A stretch of DNA of 35,323 nt. Origin: JAKAWW01 sp049965095 (GTDB lineage: Archaea; Micrarchaeota; Micrarchaeia; Micrarchaeales; Micrarchaeaceae). The notes under the pieces were generated by a model. That model was given only the letters and a program-made list of their open reading frames with translations. It ran no database searches and was not told where the DNA came from. The number at the start of each line of letters is the position of its first letter. Within the stretch, counting starts at the first letter, position 1. Position numbers and translations under genes: made by a program. Positions 24,007 to 32,751 of this stretch are shown here, piece after piece. Location of the stretch: contig JBMFWR010000005.1 of the NCBI GenBank assembly GCA_049965095.1, positions 1-35,323 on the forward strand, written 5' to 3'.

Positions 24007-25317
24007 TTATATAAAACCTCGCATGCGCCCCCCCATTCTGCTTGCACCGCCTATGAAATTAGCTATCTGGACTATGAAAGCATATGTTATTGTGGTTATA
24101 AACAGAGGATAGAAAAGGATCAAAAGCCAGAAAGAGCTCATCGCGCTCTGTGCTGCAGAAACCTGCAACACCAAGGGACTTGTTGGAGACATTGAATTCT
24201 GAACTGATGATGAGCCCCCAAACCTCGTTGCCTGAGCCTGCACAGCTTCAAAATTGTGGAGAATGTTTGGCGCTGTGAAATAATATGCAATTGCAAATAA
24301 TGAAGGTGCAACGAAATAAAAGCCTATTGCGATTGCGATGAGCATTCCTCCGAAAGCCCTTGTCGGCATGAATGCCCTGAATATAACTCCAGGAATAAGG
24401 AATACTGGTATAGATGCAATGGAAAAGAATACTATTGTATAGTATTGCGCATAAAGGGCCATTATCCCGTCAGAGAGCAGACCTGCTATATTGATCGCAG
24501 GGTCCATAAAGAATATTGTTATGTAAGGATATAACGAGTTTAGTATAAGAGAGGGCACAGGAGTCACCTCCCCAAAGTAGTATATACTAACCTGGAATGA
24601 TGTATACTCGGCATCATGCATATAGACATTGGCAAGCGCATTTATGACTCCTTCGGCATTGCTTATCGTGTTGCTTATCAGATTGAGAGCAGTAGCGTAA
24701 GGGTTTATACTACCTACAGTTATGCCAGATGCAACCCCGAACATTACGGCAGAAACGTATAGGAACATGCCGACTATTATTGCGCTTGCCACTGCCTCAT
24801 ATAGCTCTCCCATTCCATAGTTTTTTATCCTCTCGCTATGTGCAGCAATTCCTACCATTACTATCAAAGCCCCAATCATAAAAGCAAGCAGCACTGCGAG
24901 CAGCGCCAATGGCAGATATTTGCTCCATTCCTCATATACCTGCTGGTTGATAGGGCAATACCATGGCTCCATTTTATATATCTGCGAAGCTATGTTTGAA
25001 GGCAATGGCCCGCAGCCGCTGTACTGTGCGGCTTGCTTACTACTCGAGAAACAATAAACGCCGCTTGCAGTAAGCACAAGACCAGAAGAAGAGGTTCCTG
25101 TTTCTACCTGGCATATCCCTTCAGGGCTTGCCACAGGGCACGACGATGGGCATGAATAGCCGTTTACGTATGCATTGCAGCTTGCCACAGGCGATGAAGG
25201 ATTGAAGCAATTTGAATAGGTGCCTGAGGAAGAACTAGACGTGTTTGCAAGCATAGATAGCACAATTGCTACAAATATGAGCATGAACGCGTATCTTTTG
25301 GCTGTATCTAAAAGCAT
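24007..25317 (-). CDS. VirB6-like polytopic membrane protein 6, Cys-rich outer domain
   Basis: Product is 436 residues from ATG 25317, preceded by GAGGTG at seven bases; ATG 25332 overlaps the previous stop (ATGA) and is the alternative. A signal-peptide-like helix is followed by an outer domain of about 110 residues with eight Cys, probably four disulfides. Then come about five helices and the shared motif FRAFMPTRAFGGMLIAIAIGF (R, TR and GG positions), which marks all six paralogues. A GELYEAVASAIIVGMFLYV segment after the first helix is also common to the set. It is the last of the six; a Gly/Arg-rich basic C-terminus (GGASRMGGRMRGFI) is its own feature. Confidence 0.68.
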   Translation of the reverse strand: MLLDTAKRYAFMLIFVAIVLSMLANTSSSSSGTYSNCFNPSSPVASCNAYVNGYSCPSSCPVASPEGICQVETGTSSSGLVLTASGVYCFSSSKQAAQYSGCGPLPSNIASQIYKMEPWYCPINQQVYEEWSKYLPLALLAVLLAFMIGALIVMVGIAAHSERIKNYGMGELYEAVASAIIVGMFLYVSAVMFGVASGITVGSINPYATALNLISNTISNAEGVINALANVYMHDAEYTSFQVSIYYFGEVTPVPSLILNSLYPYITIFFMDPAINIAGLLSDGIMALYAQYYTIVFFSIASIPVFLIPGVIFRAFMPTRAFGGMLIAIAIGFYFVAPSLFAIAYYFTAPNILHNFEAVQAQATRFGGSSSVQNSMSPTSPLVLQVSAAQSAMSSFWLLILFYPLFITTITYAFIVQIANFIGGASRMGGRMRGFI

Positions 25318-25328
25318 CGCACAGCACC

Positions 25329-26396
25329 TCATATCAAACCGCTAAGCAGAGACATGAAATCCATTTTCTCTCCTATTGCTTTTGAAAAATCAATTATAAA
25401 AGCGTCTACTATGGTAAAATTTATGAAAGGTATGAAGGTAAGGCCCGCTACGAGATATCCAAAGAACTTGGCACCTGCCGCAAGAGAAGGCACTGTAAGC
25501 GGAAATATCATTGAGAACAGTAATGTAATAACCGCATTTGCCATTCCTGCTGTGGTGCACGCTACAGAGCCAAGGCATATGGCGCCGACACTTGTGTCTA
25601 TAAATCCATAGGTGATGGCAGTAAGCAGCGGATATATTAAACCTAGCCCTAATCCAAATGCGATCATTGCACCGCCAAATGACCTAGTAACGCCAAGAGT
25701 CCTCATCACAAGCCCGAGAGTAAGGAAAACAGAAAGGAACAAAAGCGATCCTGAAAGTATGATCAGTTGCAGTTTGCTGAGCAGTATTACAAAGACCAAA
25801 GCGCTATATATGGTTCCAAGAATGGATTCCACCTCGCCGGGAGTTAAAGATATATCGGAGAAGCTTAGATCCAGGTTATCTGTGTCTGGCGTGTAAAAAG
25901 ACACGCTAATCGAAGGAGTAACACCTATCGCATAAGAAACAAAATAGACAAACATTGCAAGGCTTGACGCCATTCCATTAAACACAGAAAGGTCACAGAC
26001 AGAAAGGTTAAAGATGTCGTTTACACCAGGACTTAAGCATCCAGAGCCGCCATAGCCTATTATGCTGAATGTACCTGGTATTATGTTCAGGCCATTCGGG
26101 CCCAATGCACCTTGCGGGTTCATAAAAAACAGGTATGAAAAAGCACCAAATGCAATTATCATTATTATTGAAAGGAAAGCTTCGTATATCTGTATGCGGG
26201 CCCAGGATTTCATGTTGCTGCTTTGTATTATTGAAGACAATGCGTAGACGATTCCCGCAACGAAAAACACGGCAAGAACGGCAAGAAGGGCAAATGGAAG
26301 CCAGGTAATAGGAGTCATTACAAGCTGAAGCAAAGGAAGCAATTGCTGGGAATGCAGGAACATGTACAAGCTTGCAAATATACTTAGCAGTGGCAT
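25329..26396 (-). CDS. VirB6-like polytopic membrane protein 5
   Basis: Product is 355 residues. It has about seven hydrophobic helices, an outer loop with a Cys pair (GSGCLSPG...LSVCDLS) and the set's signature MRTLGVTRSFGGAMIAFGLG (R232, TR 237-238, GG 241-242). A cytoplasmic-side YEAFLSIIMII helix corresponds to the GELYEA segment of copy 6. The start and the upstream stop share one base (TAATG), and the end overlaps the next gene by four. VirB6 family proteins form the inner-membrane channel part of type IV secretion; sequence identity to it is weak and the call rests on topology, order and neighbours. Confidence 0.66.
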   Translation of the reverse strand: MPLLSIFASLYMFLHSQQLLPLLQLVMTPITWLPFALLAVLAVFFVAGIVYALSSIIQSSNMKSWARIQIYEAFLSIIMIIAFGAFSYLFFMNPQGALGPNGLNIIPGTFSIIGYGGSGCLSPGVNDIFNLSVCDLSVFNGMASSLAMFVYFVSYAIGVTPSISVSFYTPDTDNLDLSFSDISLTPGEVESILGTIYSALVFVILLSKLQLIILSGSLLFLSVFLTLGLVMRTLGVTRSFGGAMIAFGLGLGLIYPLLTAITYGFIDTSVGAICLGSVACTTAGMANAVITLLFSMIFPLTVPSLAAGAKFFGYLVAGLTFIPFINFTIVDAFIIDFSKAIGEKMDFMSLLSGLI

Positions 26397-27508
26397 TACA
26401 ACAACCTCTTGAAAGTTTTATCTGATCTTAAGCTCGGCGAGCCCAACATATCTCCAAGCACTTCCATAAAATTGAATGATATTATAAATGCTATTACTAC
26501 CGACAAAACGTAGAACATTGCAGGCTCTACAACAGTTATAATAAAAAGTGTTATGATGCCTTGGGCAAAAGTCTCAAATATGTTGATAACTGCACCAAAG
26601 CCACTAAGGAGCGAAACCGGATTTTCTGTAAAGGCGCTTACAAATTGACCTATGTAAGAGGAAAAGCTATTTGAAGGATAATAGTAGTAACCAGATATAG
26701 TTGAAGGTATTGAGGTATACAGCATTGTGCTTACATTTATTATTGCAGGAAATATCAGGTAAAAAGCAATAAACAAGCTTATAAATGCACCACCTGCAGC
26801 TCTGGTGAACGGAATGGTACGCAACGCTATGCCAGCAAAGAAAAATAATGGGAACAGATTGTAAGCTATTACCATGATAAACAAAGCTGCTATGTTTATG
26901 CCTATGAATATCCCTGCCATGTCTATCATCATGCTTAGTACGTTGTTTATGACGCTGGTCCCTTCAAAAGGCGACATCACTATACCGAAGTATACAGGCG
27001 CAAGCGTAAATTTGGCAGAGGCCACAGCCTTTACGAATATTTCGGTCCCAAGCAGCTTGATTATAGGAGATACAAAAGAAAATGAGGTATTGTAAAGCAG
27101 TGAGCAATCACTTATGTACATTGAATTGCCGATTGCGCCATTGCCCAATACAAAAAGGGAATTGGGCGTTGAAGCGCTGACTATATAAAAAGATCCTATG
27201 AATATCAATACAAGCAGAACGGTTATTCCAATCTCGCCAAGCTCACTTTTTGCAAAGCGCACAGCCTTGTCTATCCTAAACGAATAGCCTATTGCATAAA
27301 TTATTCCTGTGATAAGAGTCATTACAACCATTATAAGCAAGGATATTGCAAGTATTGACTGCACCGAGGTGCCAGATAGAATGTTGCTGTTGCCCGGAAA
27401 TAGTTCATTGCAAAGAGCGGGAGTGACGCCATAAGAGACATTCTGGAGCAGCACAAAAGCTGCTAGGAAGGCGAACAGGAACACCGCAGCATTGTGCTTA
27501 ATCATCAT
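26396..27508 (-). CDS. VirB6-like polytopic membrane protein 4, with signal peptide
   Basis: Product is 370 residues. The start (MMIKHNAAVFLFAFLAAFVL, then SYG) looks like a cleavable signal peptide, which puts the mature N-terminus outside. It has about seven helices and the signature LRTIPFTRAAGGAFISLFIAF (TR 235-236, GG 239-240). The SELGEIGITVLLVLIFIGSFY helix matches the conserved early helix of the set. Two Cys (C33 and C135) lie in outer segments. Start and end overlap the neighbouring genes by four bases and one base, so all are translated as a chain. Confidence 0.66.
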   Translation of the reverse strand: MMIKHNAAVFLFAFLAAFVLLQNVSYGVTPALCNELFPGNSNILSGTSVQSILAISLLIMVVMTLITGIIYAIGYSFRIDKAVRFAKSELGEIGITVLLVLIFIGSFYIVSASTPNSLFVLGNGAIGNSMYISDCSLLYNTSFSFVSPIIKLLGTEIFVKAVASAKFTLAPVYFGIVMSPFEGTSVINNVLSMMIDMAGIFIGINIAALFIMVIAYNLFPLFFFAGIALRTIPFTRAAGGAFISLFIAFYLIFPAIINVSTMLYTSIPSTISGYYYYPSNSFSSYIGQFVSAFTENPVSLLSGFGAVINIFETFAQGIITLFIITVVEPAMFYVLSVVIAFIISFNFMEVLGDMLGSPSLRSDKTFKRLL

Positions 27509-28926
27509 ACCAGCCTTGATATTCCGGCAAGCTCGGTGTCACCACCAAGGAGCGATGACACTCCGATTATTGCCGTTATTGTTATCATCAGGTTTATTAT
27601 GGGCAAGAAATATGCAGTAATACCCATAATGCCATATGATTGGAAGATTGCGTATGTGACAGGCATTACATCATATGGAGGGCAACTTGACGGCAGTATG
27701 AAATTCGGCACCACACTGCCAGATTCGATTACAGAGATAAGACCAGCCGCTATTGAGTAGAACGGTATAAGTAGCACACCTATGTCTTCTCCTTCTGCAA
27801 TCATTATGCTGTTGTCAGCTGGCAGGCAGTTGTACGCACCTATGACCTTTTGAAGATTTGGCATTACAAAAAAGTTTAATGTATAAGTAGAGGTAATCTG
27901 GCCTTTGGAGTTCACTGAATAAGGCAAAGAGGTCGCGGTAGAATAGCCATAAACCTCGTTGTAGCTTGGGTTTATATTCGCAAGCGTAAGGTATTCTATT
28001 GAGTATATGGCAGGAAAGAAAATTATTATGCCTATGGCCGCGGCTATGAGCAAGCCACCAAGTTTTCTTGTGAGGAATACGGAGCGCAGTATCAAGCCAA
28101 AGAATATAAGGTATGGCCATATATACAGCGCGATGACGTTTGTTGAAAGCTGAGCTGCGTAAAACTCTATCGCGGTAGTCAGCAGTGTCCCAAACGGAGT
28201 AAGTATTTTGTATATAAACGAGTATCCAGCATAGGGGGAAAACTGCACATGCAAAAGTATATCTGGCGGTACTAAGGTGCCAAGAAGAGGTATGAAGCAG
28301 GGCCCAAAATATGATCCAGCTGAAGCACATACATTTATCTGGGGGCTAAGTTTTGAGAGGAATCCTATCAGAGCGTCAAACTCAAATGATGCCTGATAAT
28401 CTTCTACAGCCTGGTTTGTAAGGTTTGCTATTATTATGGTTGTCGCTGAAAGAGGATAGTCAAGCCGGGTTGTAAGTGTACTGCCAGAATTCACATTTTG
28501 GACCATTGTGCATAGCCCCGGAAATACCGAGCTTCCCTTAAGATAGTAGTAGTTAAGCTCAAGACCATTAGTTGTATAACCGTTGCTTTGAATTGTATTT
28601 GATAGAATATTTGAGCACGTTTGGTATATTGCAGTGGAGCTCATTAGTGATGTGGCGTTGTATATAGAGATGAATGCAGATGCGACGAAATACATTGTGG
28701 CTATTACTATACTTATAAGCAGAGCCGTTCCTATAAGCTGGTAGAATTCGTCCCTTGCGCCAGCTTTGACTGTTGAATTGCCAAGCAGCGATCCAGCTAT
28801 GTACCATATTGCAATAAATGCGGAATCTATCACTAGGGCGAGTATTACAAGCGAAAATAGCGATGCTTTTACTGAAGAGAAACTCGTCAAAAGCATGAAC
28901 ATACCTTGAATTGCAAATATTAACAT
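27505..28926 (-). CDS. VirB6-like polytopic membrane protein 3
   Basis: Product is 473 residues, the longest of the six. The signature is LRSVFLTRKLGGLLIAAAIGI (R281, TR 286-287, GG 290-291). The conserved early helix is EFYQLIGTALLISIVIATMY. A large outer loop (about 85-230) has four Cys. After the signature comes a second outer segment of about 75 residues (NINPSYNEVYGYSTATSLPY onward). No cleavable signal peptide is evident. AAGGTG lies six bases before the ATG at 28926. It overlaps the next gene by four bases (ATGA). Confidence 0.66.
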   Translation of the reverse strand: MLIFAIQGMFMLLTSFSSVKASLFSLVILALVIDSAFIAIWYIAGSLLGNSTVKAGARDEFYQLIGTALLISIVIATMYFVASAFISIYNATSLMSSTAIYQTCSNILSNTIQSNGYTTNGLELNYYYLKGSSVFPGLCTMVQNVNSGSTLTTRLDYPLSATTIIIANLTNQAVEDYQASFEFDALIGFLSKLSPQINVCASAGSYFGPCFIPLLGTLVPPDILLHVQFSPYAGYSFIYKILTPFGTLLTTAIEFYAAQLSTNVIALYIWPYLIFFGLILRSVFLTRKLGGLLIAAAIGIIIFFPAIYSIEYLTLANINPSYNEVYGYSTATSLPYSVNSKGQITSTYTLNFFVMPNLQKVIGAYNCLPADNSIMIAEGEDIGVLLIPFYSIAAGLISVIESGSVVPNFILPSSCPPYDVMPVTYAIFQSYGIMGITAYFLPIINLMITITAIIGVSSLLGGDTELAGISRLV

Positions 28927-28935
28927 TTATACACC

Positions 28936-30096
28936 TTACAAACTGCCCCAGAATTGAGAGGCTCCCTCAACTCCGCTATTTAGCCCTTTGGTTATTCCCA
29001 TCGCGAGACCCGCAGTTACAGCAATGTTTATGGCGAACATAAAAACCCCTACGAAAAGGAGCTTTGCCATTTCAGATGTTAATGTATCGGTTGTATAAGG
29101 CGCTGTATATGTAGCAGATAGCGTAGAGCCAAGGGCAACTAAGGGATTTAGCGTTATGGATGCACTTGCTAGATAGGAATCCGTAAAAGAGGTTGCAGTG
29201 GCTGGATTGCCCGATATGAGGCTTTGGCTCGGCATCTGTGAGAAGAATGTCGCAGTATTATATGCAGGCAAATTTGTCTCAAATTTGAGGTATTGATAAG
29301 TTGGATTGCTTGTTGAGAATATCCAGTTTATCGCATAAGCGTCAAAAGCCACCATAAGCGGGTATACCAGATATGCTGCAATCGCTATTGCAAGGAAAGC
29401 ATTAGCAGTGTTGCGCAAATTGCCACCGACAAAACCAAATGACCGCATTACAAGTGCAACTGGCAGAATCACAGTGAATGCAGTATACTCCAATACTGGT
29501 ATCATAAGCCATTGAATAAAGAGCATTCCAACAATTATTATAAGAAGGCTAGAAAACACTGCCAGATATGTGTCACTTATGATTTTCATCACCTTGCCCA
29601 AAGAGAAGACAGGTGCAAATTTGATAGACATGAAAGGGCCTTCATAAACATAGCCATCGAAAAAGTTGTTCAGAAAGCTGCCGTATGTTGAGTCTAATAT
29701 TGTGCTTTGTATGGCGTACTCTATTGAAAATGTATAAACCTTTGAAAGCATTCCTAAGCCAGTATTGGTTGAAAGATTACCAATGTAATAATCGGCATAC
29801 TGGAATGGGTTCAGAGAGGTCTGGGCAAGCTGCTGGCTCATTGAAGTTGATATATTGCATGCTGTACTTGACAAGGCAAGAAGTATCATTATTATTATTG
29901 CGCCTATAAAAGCCTGCGTTATCTCGCTCTGGACAGCGCTTTTGACTTTTGCGCTAAACCTTGAAGGCATTATTTTTGATAGAGAGAATATCACCGCGCC
30001 AGCAAGAATTGATATTAATATTACGGTAAGATTTATGCCAAGCCAGCTGTTCACGTATGTTGAGCCGCCGGTTATCGCACAAACATCAATTGCCAT
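28936..30096 (-). CDS. VirB6-like polytopic membrane protein 2, divergent signature
   Basis: Product is 386 residues with about seven helices. The conserved early helix is SEITQAFIGAIIIMILLAL. The signature is altered: MRSFGFVGGNLRNTANAFLAIAIAAYLVYP keeps the Arg, Gly-Gly and final Pro but the TR and spacing differ, so it may have a separate role in a mixed complex. N-terminal Cys6 and C80 could pair outside. The C-terminal end after the last helix (GLNSGVEGASQFWGSL) is short. Gaps of 8-9 bases separate it from both neighbours. Confidence 0.62.
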   Translation of the reverse strand: MAIDVCAITGGSTYVNSWLGINLTVILISILAGAVIFSLSKIMPSRFSAKVKSAVQSEITQAFIGAIIIMILLALSSTACNISTSMSQQLAQTSLNPFQYADYYIGNLSTNTGLGMLSKVYTFSIEYAIQSTILDSTYGSFLNNFFDGYVYEGPFMSIKFAPVFSLGKVMKIISDTYLAVFSSLLIIIVGMLFIQWLMIPVLEYTAFTVILPVALVMRSFGFVGGNLRNTANAFLAIAIAAYLVYPLMVAFDAYAINWIFSTSNPTYQYLKFETNLPAYNTATFFSQMPSQSLISGNPATATSFTDSYLASASITLNPLVALGSTLSATYTAPYTTDTLTSEMAKLLFVGVFMFAINIAVTAGLAMGITKGLNSGVEGASQFWGSL

Positions 30097-30104
30097 GATA
30101 CCAC

Positions 30105-31412
30105 TTATGCCAGTTTCATCTTTCCGACACCCATGTTCTGCAAGCTAGTTGTACCTCCCAAAGACCTTGCTATGGCATTTACCAATGCCAAACCGATTAT
30201 CAGGTCAAAAACAAAAAGCAGAAACTGCACAACTAGCAAAAGGGTTTGATCTATTACTATGTTCAATATTGGCAGAATGCTGCTATAGAGTACTGGCGTT
30301 GAGAAACCCACTAAGGAGCCCGCGCCATATGCGCCAATACCTTGGCTTATTCCAACTGCGGAAGCGCCTAAGAGGAAATCCAACATAATGCCGCCCATGC
30401 TAATACCTAGGAAATTATCTGCAAAAATAAAGATATAATTTTGAACGGTGCACCACAAACCGCTTGCCCCACTTGGGCACCCATATGATGGATTTTGCAG
30501 AAAGCTCAATGGTTGGGGCACTGCGCTATTTATAAAATTTGTTAGGGGAAGGTTAAAACCAACAAGAAGCGCGGGATATACCAGAGAGGCTCCGATTCCT
30601 ATCGCTATAAAAGTTCCACCTATTCCGCGAGCAAAGGGCAGTGCGCGTAGAACTATTCCAATAGGTATAAAGACACCTATTCCTGTTGCTATTATTGTGG
30701 GCAGCAGATCATATTGATATCTAAAAATGAATAGCATAGGGAATATTATCATTGTCATCAGGTCTTTTATGAAAGAGAATACAGTTGTAGAAGAGATAGT
30801 AGAAAGGTAGCTGCTTACATATATATTGGCGATAGAGCCAAACTGTAGGAATATCACCGGAGCAATTAAAGGTATTGGAAGGCTAAACCACGTCTCAACA
30901 ACTGTACTCTTAAGCGCGCCTATGCCTTGTGATACGCCAAGCAAAAAGGAGAAGTCCTCTGTAGAATTAATTAGCTGGGGCGCTAGGTATTTGTTAGTTG
31001 CTGCCGTGCAAAGTCCCTGCAGGTTCCCTACAAGATTTGACATCTGTGCACTTGGAGTTGATCCTGCCTGATATGTCGCGCTGGTTCCTACAAATGCAGC
31101 AACGATTGCCGAGCCGACTATCATAGATGAGAACACTATTACTATTACCAATATGCTTTTCGAAACCTCCCAAAGCTCGGTTTTGTACCAGCCCTTCAAT
31201 GGGCTATAATTCAAAACTTCGCCGATCATGAAAGTTATTGCGATAAGCAAAAAAGAGAGCATTATGCCTATGAACGACAGGGGTATTGCACCAAGGATAA
31301 AACTTCCCAGCGAGGAGGAGCTGAGATTGCTGCAAGAGGTAATTTCTTGCGAATGGGCAACGCTGACAAATGCCAGCATTACAACTAGCATAATCGCGGC
31401 ATTGCGTTGCAT
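30105..31412 (-). CDS. VirB6-like polytopic membrane protein 1, with signal peptide
   Basis: Product is 435 residues, first of the six. The N-terminus (MQRNAAIMLVVMLAFVSVAHS|QE) is a clear signal peptide. About seven helices follow, with the conserved early helix ELWEVSKSILVIVIVFSSMI and the signature LRALPFARGIGGTFIAIGIG (AR 261-262, GG 265-266). The C-terminus is cytoplasmic and basic. Its promoter, at 31435-31443, predicts a leaderless transcript starting at the ATG, and so the six-gene array plus the ATPase genes may form one long unit separate from the pilin. Confidence 0.66.
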   Translation of the reverse strand: MQRNAAIMLVVMLAFVSVAHSQEITSCSNLSSSSLGSFILGAIPLSFIGIMLSFLLIAITFMIGEVLNYSPLKGWYKTELWEVSKSILVIVIVFSSMIVGSAIVAAFVGTSATYQAGSTPSAQMSNLVGNLQGLCTAATNKYLAPQLINSTEDFSFLLGVSQGIGALKSTVVETWFSLPIPLIAPVIFLQFGSIANIYVSSYLSTISSTTVFSFIKDLMTMIIFPMLFIFRYQYDLLPTIIATGIGVFIPIGIVLRALPFARGIGGTFIAIGIGASLVYPALLVGFNLPLTNFINSAVPQPLSFLQNPSYGCPSGASGLWCTVQNYIFIFADNFLGISMGGIMLDFLLGASAVGISQGIGAYGAGSLVGFSTPVLYSSILPILNIVIDQTLLLVVQFLLFVFDLIIGLALVNAIARSLGGTTSLQNMGVGKMKLA

Positions 31413-31434
31413 AATGAATAATTAGCACATAAAG

Positions 31435-31446
31435 TATTTATATGGA
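31435..31446 (-). promoter_or_regulatory. Promoter of the VirB6-like operon
   Basis: On the minus strand CCATATAAATAC is centred about 26 bases before the ATG at 31412, so transcription would begin right at the start codon. The element lies in the 55-base gap after the six-helix membrane protein gene. Confidence 0.5.
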
Positions 31447-31467
31447 TTCGATAGCTAGAGTGGCATC

Positions 31468-32199
31468 TCAGCGCTTGAGCATCCTGAATCTCTTCATGTA
31501 CATCTCGCTTTGCAGGACAAGCAAAAACGGCATGATGAATATGGCATTGAATATAAGCATGGCATAGCGGGACCATACAGTGCCCAATATGCTTATAAAA
31601 ATAAAGTCGAAAAGCGTGACAAGAACTATAGATATGACAAGCCACAAAATGAAGTAGTCAAAACGCTTGAAGAAAAACATGAAGCTTGCCTTAAACGCGC
31701 GCCACACCCTGCTGTCATCTATCACAATGGAAGCTGGAGCGTAGAATATAAAAGGGGTCAGCAATAGAACTGCTATGCTTGTAATTATGCCGGAATAGCC
31801 GCTCCCGAAGCTCAGAACATCAACCACAATTATGACGAAAGACAGCAGCAGGAGCACCATGAATACCTTGCTTGTATATTTTTCAAGCCCTTGCATTACC
31901 TCCCTTGTTATCCTTGTATTAACCCTGCTGTGCTTTACGACCACATTTATCGCGACTATTGCAAAGCTCAGGAACAACAGGGAAAAGAATAGGGATATTA
32001 TTATGATCGATGCCGATATCGAATTCATGTTCACGAATATGCTTGCTGTACGTATGAATATAGCACCGGCATCATTAAATGTTGGAAATGATGCAAACAG
32101 TGGTATAAGAAAGGCTATTATAAAAGATAGGGAAAAGAGCAGCATTAGCTTTATGTTTTCTATGTAGGTGCTGTAAGAGTACTGGACAACATTGGCCAT
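31468..32199 (-). CDS. Six-helix membrane protein in the secretion cluster
   Basis: Product is 243 residues. Six helices lie at about 17-37, 59-86, 111-130, 134-160, 178-205 and 212-235. The loop between helices 2 and 3 (KHSRVNTRITREVMQGLEKYTSKV) is basic and cytoplasmic, and a second such loop is DSRVWRAFKASFMFFFKRFD. This pattern resembles uncharacterised archaeal membrane proteins similar to the membrane domain of glycerophosphodiester phosphodiesterases; it lacks the TR-x2-GG signature of the VirB6-like set. It lies between the pilin and the array. Role unknown. Confidence 0.62.
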   Translation of the reverse strand: MANVVQYSYSTYIENIKLMLLFSLSFIIAFLIPLFASFPTFNDAGAIFIRTASIFVNMNSISASIIIISLFFSLLFLSFAIVAINVVVKHSRVNTRITREVMQGLEKYTSKVFMVLLLLSFVIIVVDVLSFGSGYSGIITSIAVLLLTPFIFYAPASIVIDDSRVWRAFKASFMFFFKRFDYFILWLVISIVLVTLFDFIFISILGTVWSRYAMLIFNAIFIMPFLLVLQSEMYMKRFRMLKR

Positions 32200-32231
32200 C
32201 TAATTCAACCACTAAACGCAACAAATGCAAC

Positions 32232-32260
32232 TAAAGAATAAAGAAAAGAAAAAGATTTAA
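32232..32260 (-). terminator. T-rich terminator after the pilin-like gene
   Basis: On the minus strand a run of T broken by single C and A (CTTTTTCTTTTCTTTATTCTTT) lies 33-60 bases after the stop of the pilin-like gene. TTTAAATC just before it could also act as a promoter for the six-helix gene. Confidence 0.45.
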
Positions 32261-32292
32261 AGGTTAGCCAAATTACAGTGCTGGGCTTCCCT

Positions 32293-32694
32293 TTAAGAAG
32301 GGCACTCTGCTAATAGGTTGTTGCTCGTTATCAACTGCAATATGTAAGGCGATATTACTGCTATTATCACGCCGATTACGCCACCAAGCACCATACCCAT
32401 CGCATAGCCCTGTAGGGTTCCCTTTGATTGGCTAGGCATTACATGTGCACCTGCGTATAGCGCACCGCCTAGTATCATAAGCGTAAGACCTAGTATGAAT
32501 ATTACAGAATGTACAGTGTTGTAAAGGTTGCATATAGCAATCATAGCATTCTGCGCTTGGCTTTGACCACTGCTAAATATTGAAAGCATGCTGAACATTA
32601 TAAATAAGACTGACACTACACGTGCATATGAGCCTGCTTTGCCATAAGCATAACTTAAACCGGAAACAAATCCCGCCTTTATATTGCTATCCAT
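32293..32694 (-). CDS. VirB2/CedA1-like two-helix pilin subunit
   Basis: Product is 133 residues. After a 25-residue N-terminal extension comes a signal-like helix (27-42) with a signal peptidase site at SQA (45-47). The mature part has helix 1 (about 62-82), a short polar loop (HVMPSQSKGTLQGYA) and helix 2 (99-122), which is the plan of conjugative pilins (VirB2, TraA) and archaeal CedA1/TedC pilins. Two Cys (C55 and C131) could form a disulfide. It has its own strong promoter and is followed by a T-rich terminator, as expected for a subunit needed in many copies. Identity by sequence alone is weak; topology and neighbours make the case. Confidence 0.7.
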   Translation of the reverse strand: MDSNIKAGFVSGLSYAYGKAGSYARVVSVLFIMFSMLSIFSSGQSQAQNAMIAICNLYNTVHSVIFILGLTLMILGGALYAGAHVMPSQSKGTLQGYAMGMVLGGVIGVIIAVISPYILQLITSNNLLAECPS

Positions 32695-32720
32695 ACAACC
32701 ACTTTCTTATTTATATTCCC

Positions 32721-32737
32721 AAATATATTTAAATACC
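32721..32737 (-). promoter_or_regulatory. Strong TATA promoter of the pilin-like gene
   Basis: On the minus strand GGTATTTAAATATATTT is centred about 35 bases before the ATG, giving a leader of about ten bases with GTGG as a possible ribosome site. Confidence 0.5.
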
Positions 32738-32751
32738 TATCGCAATGCAGC

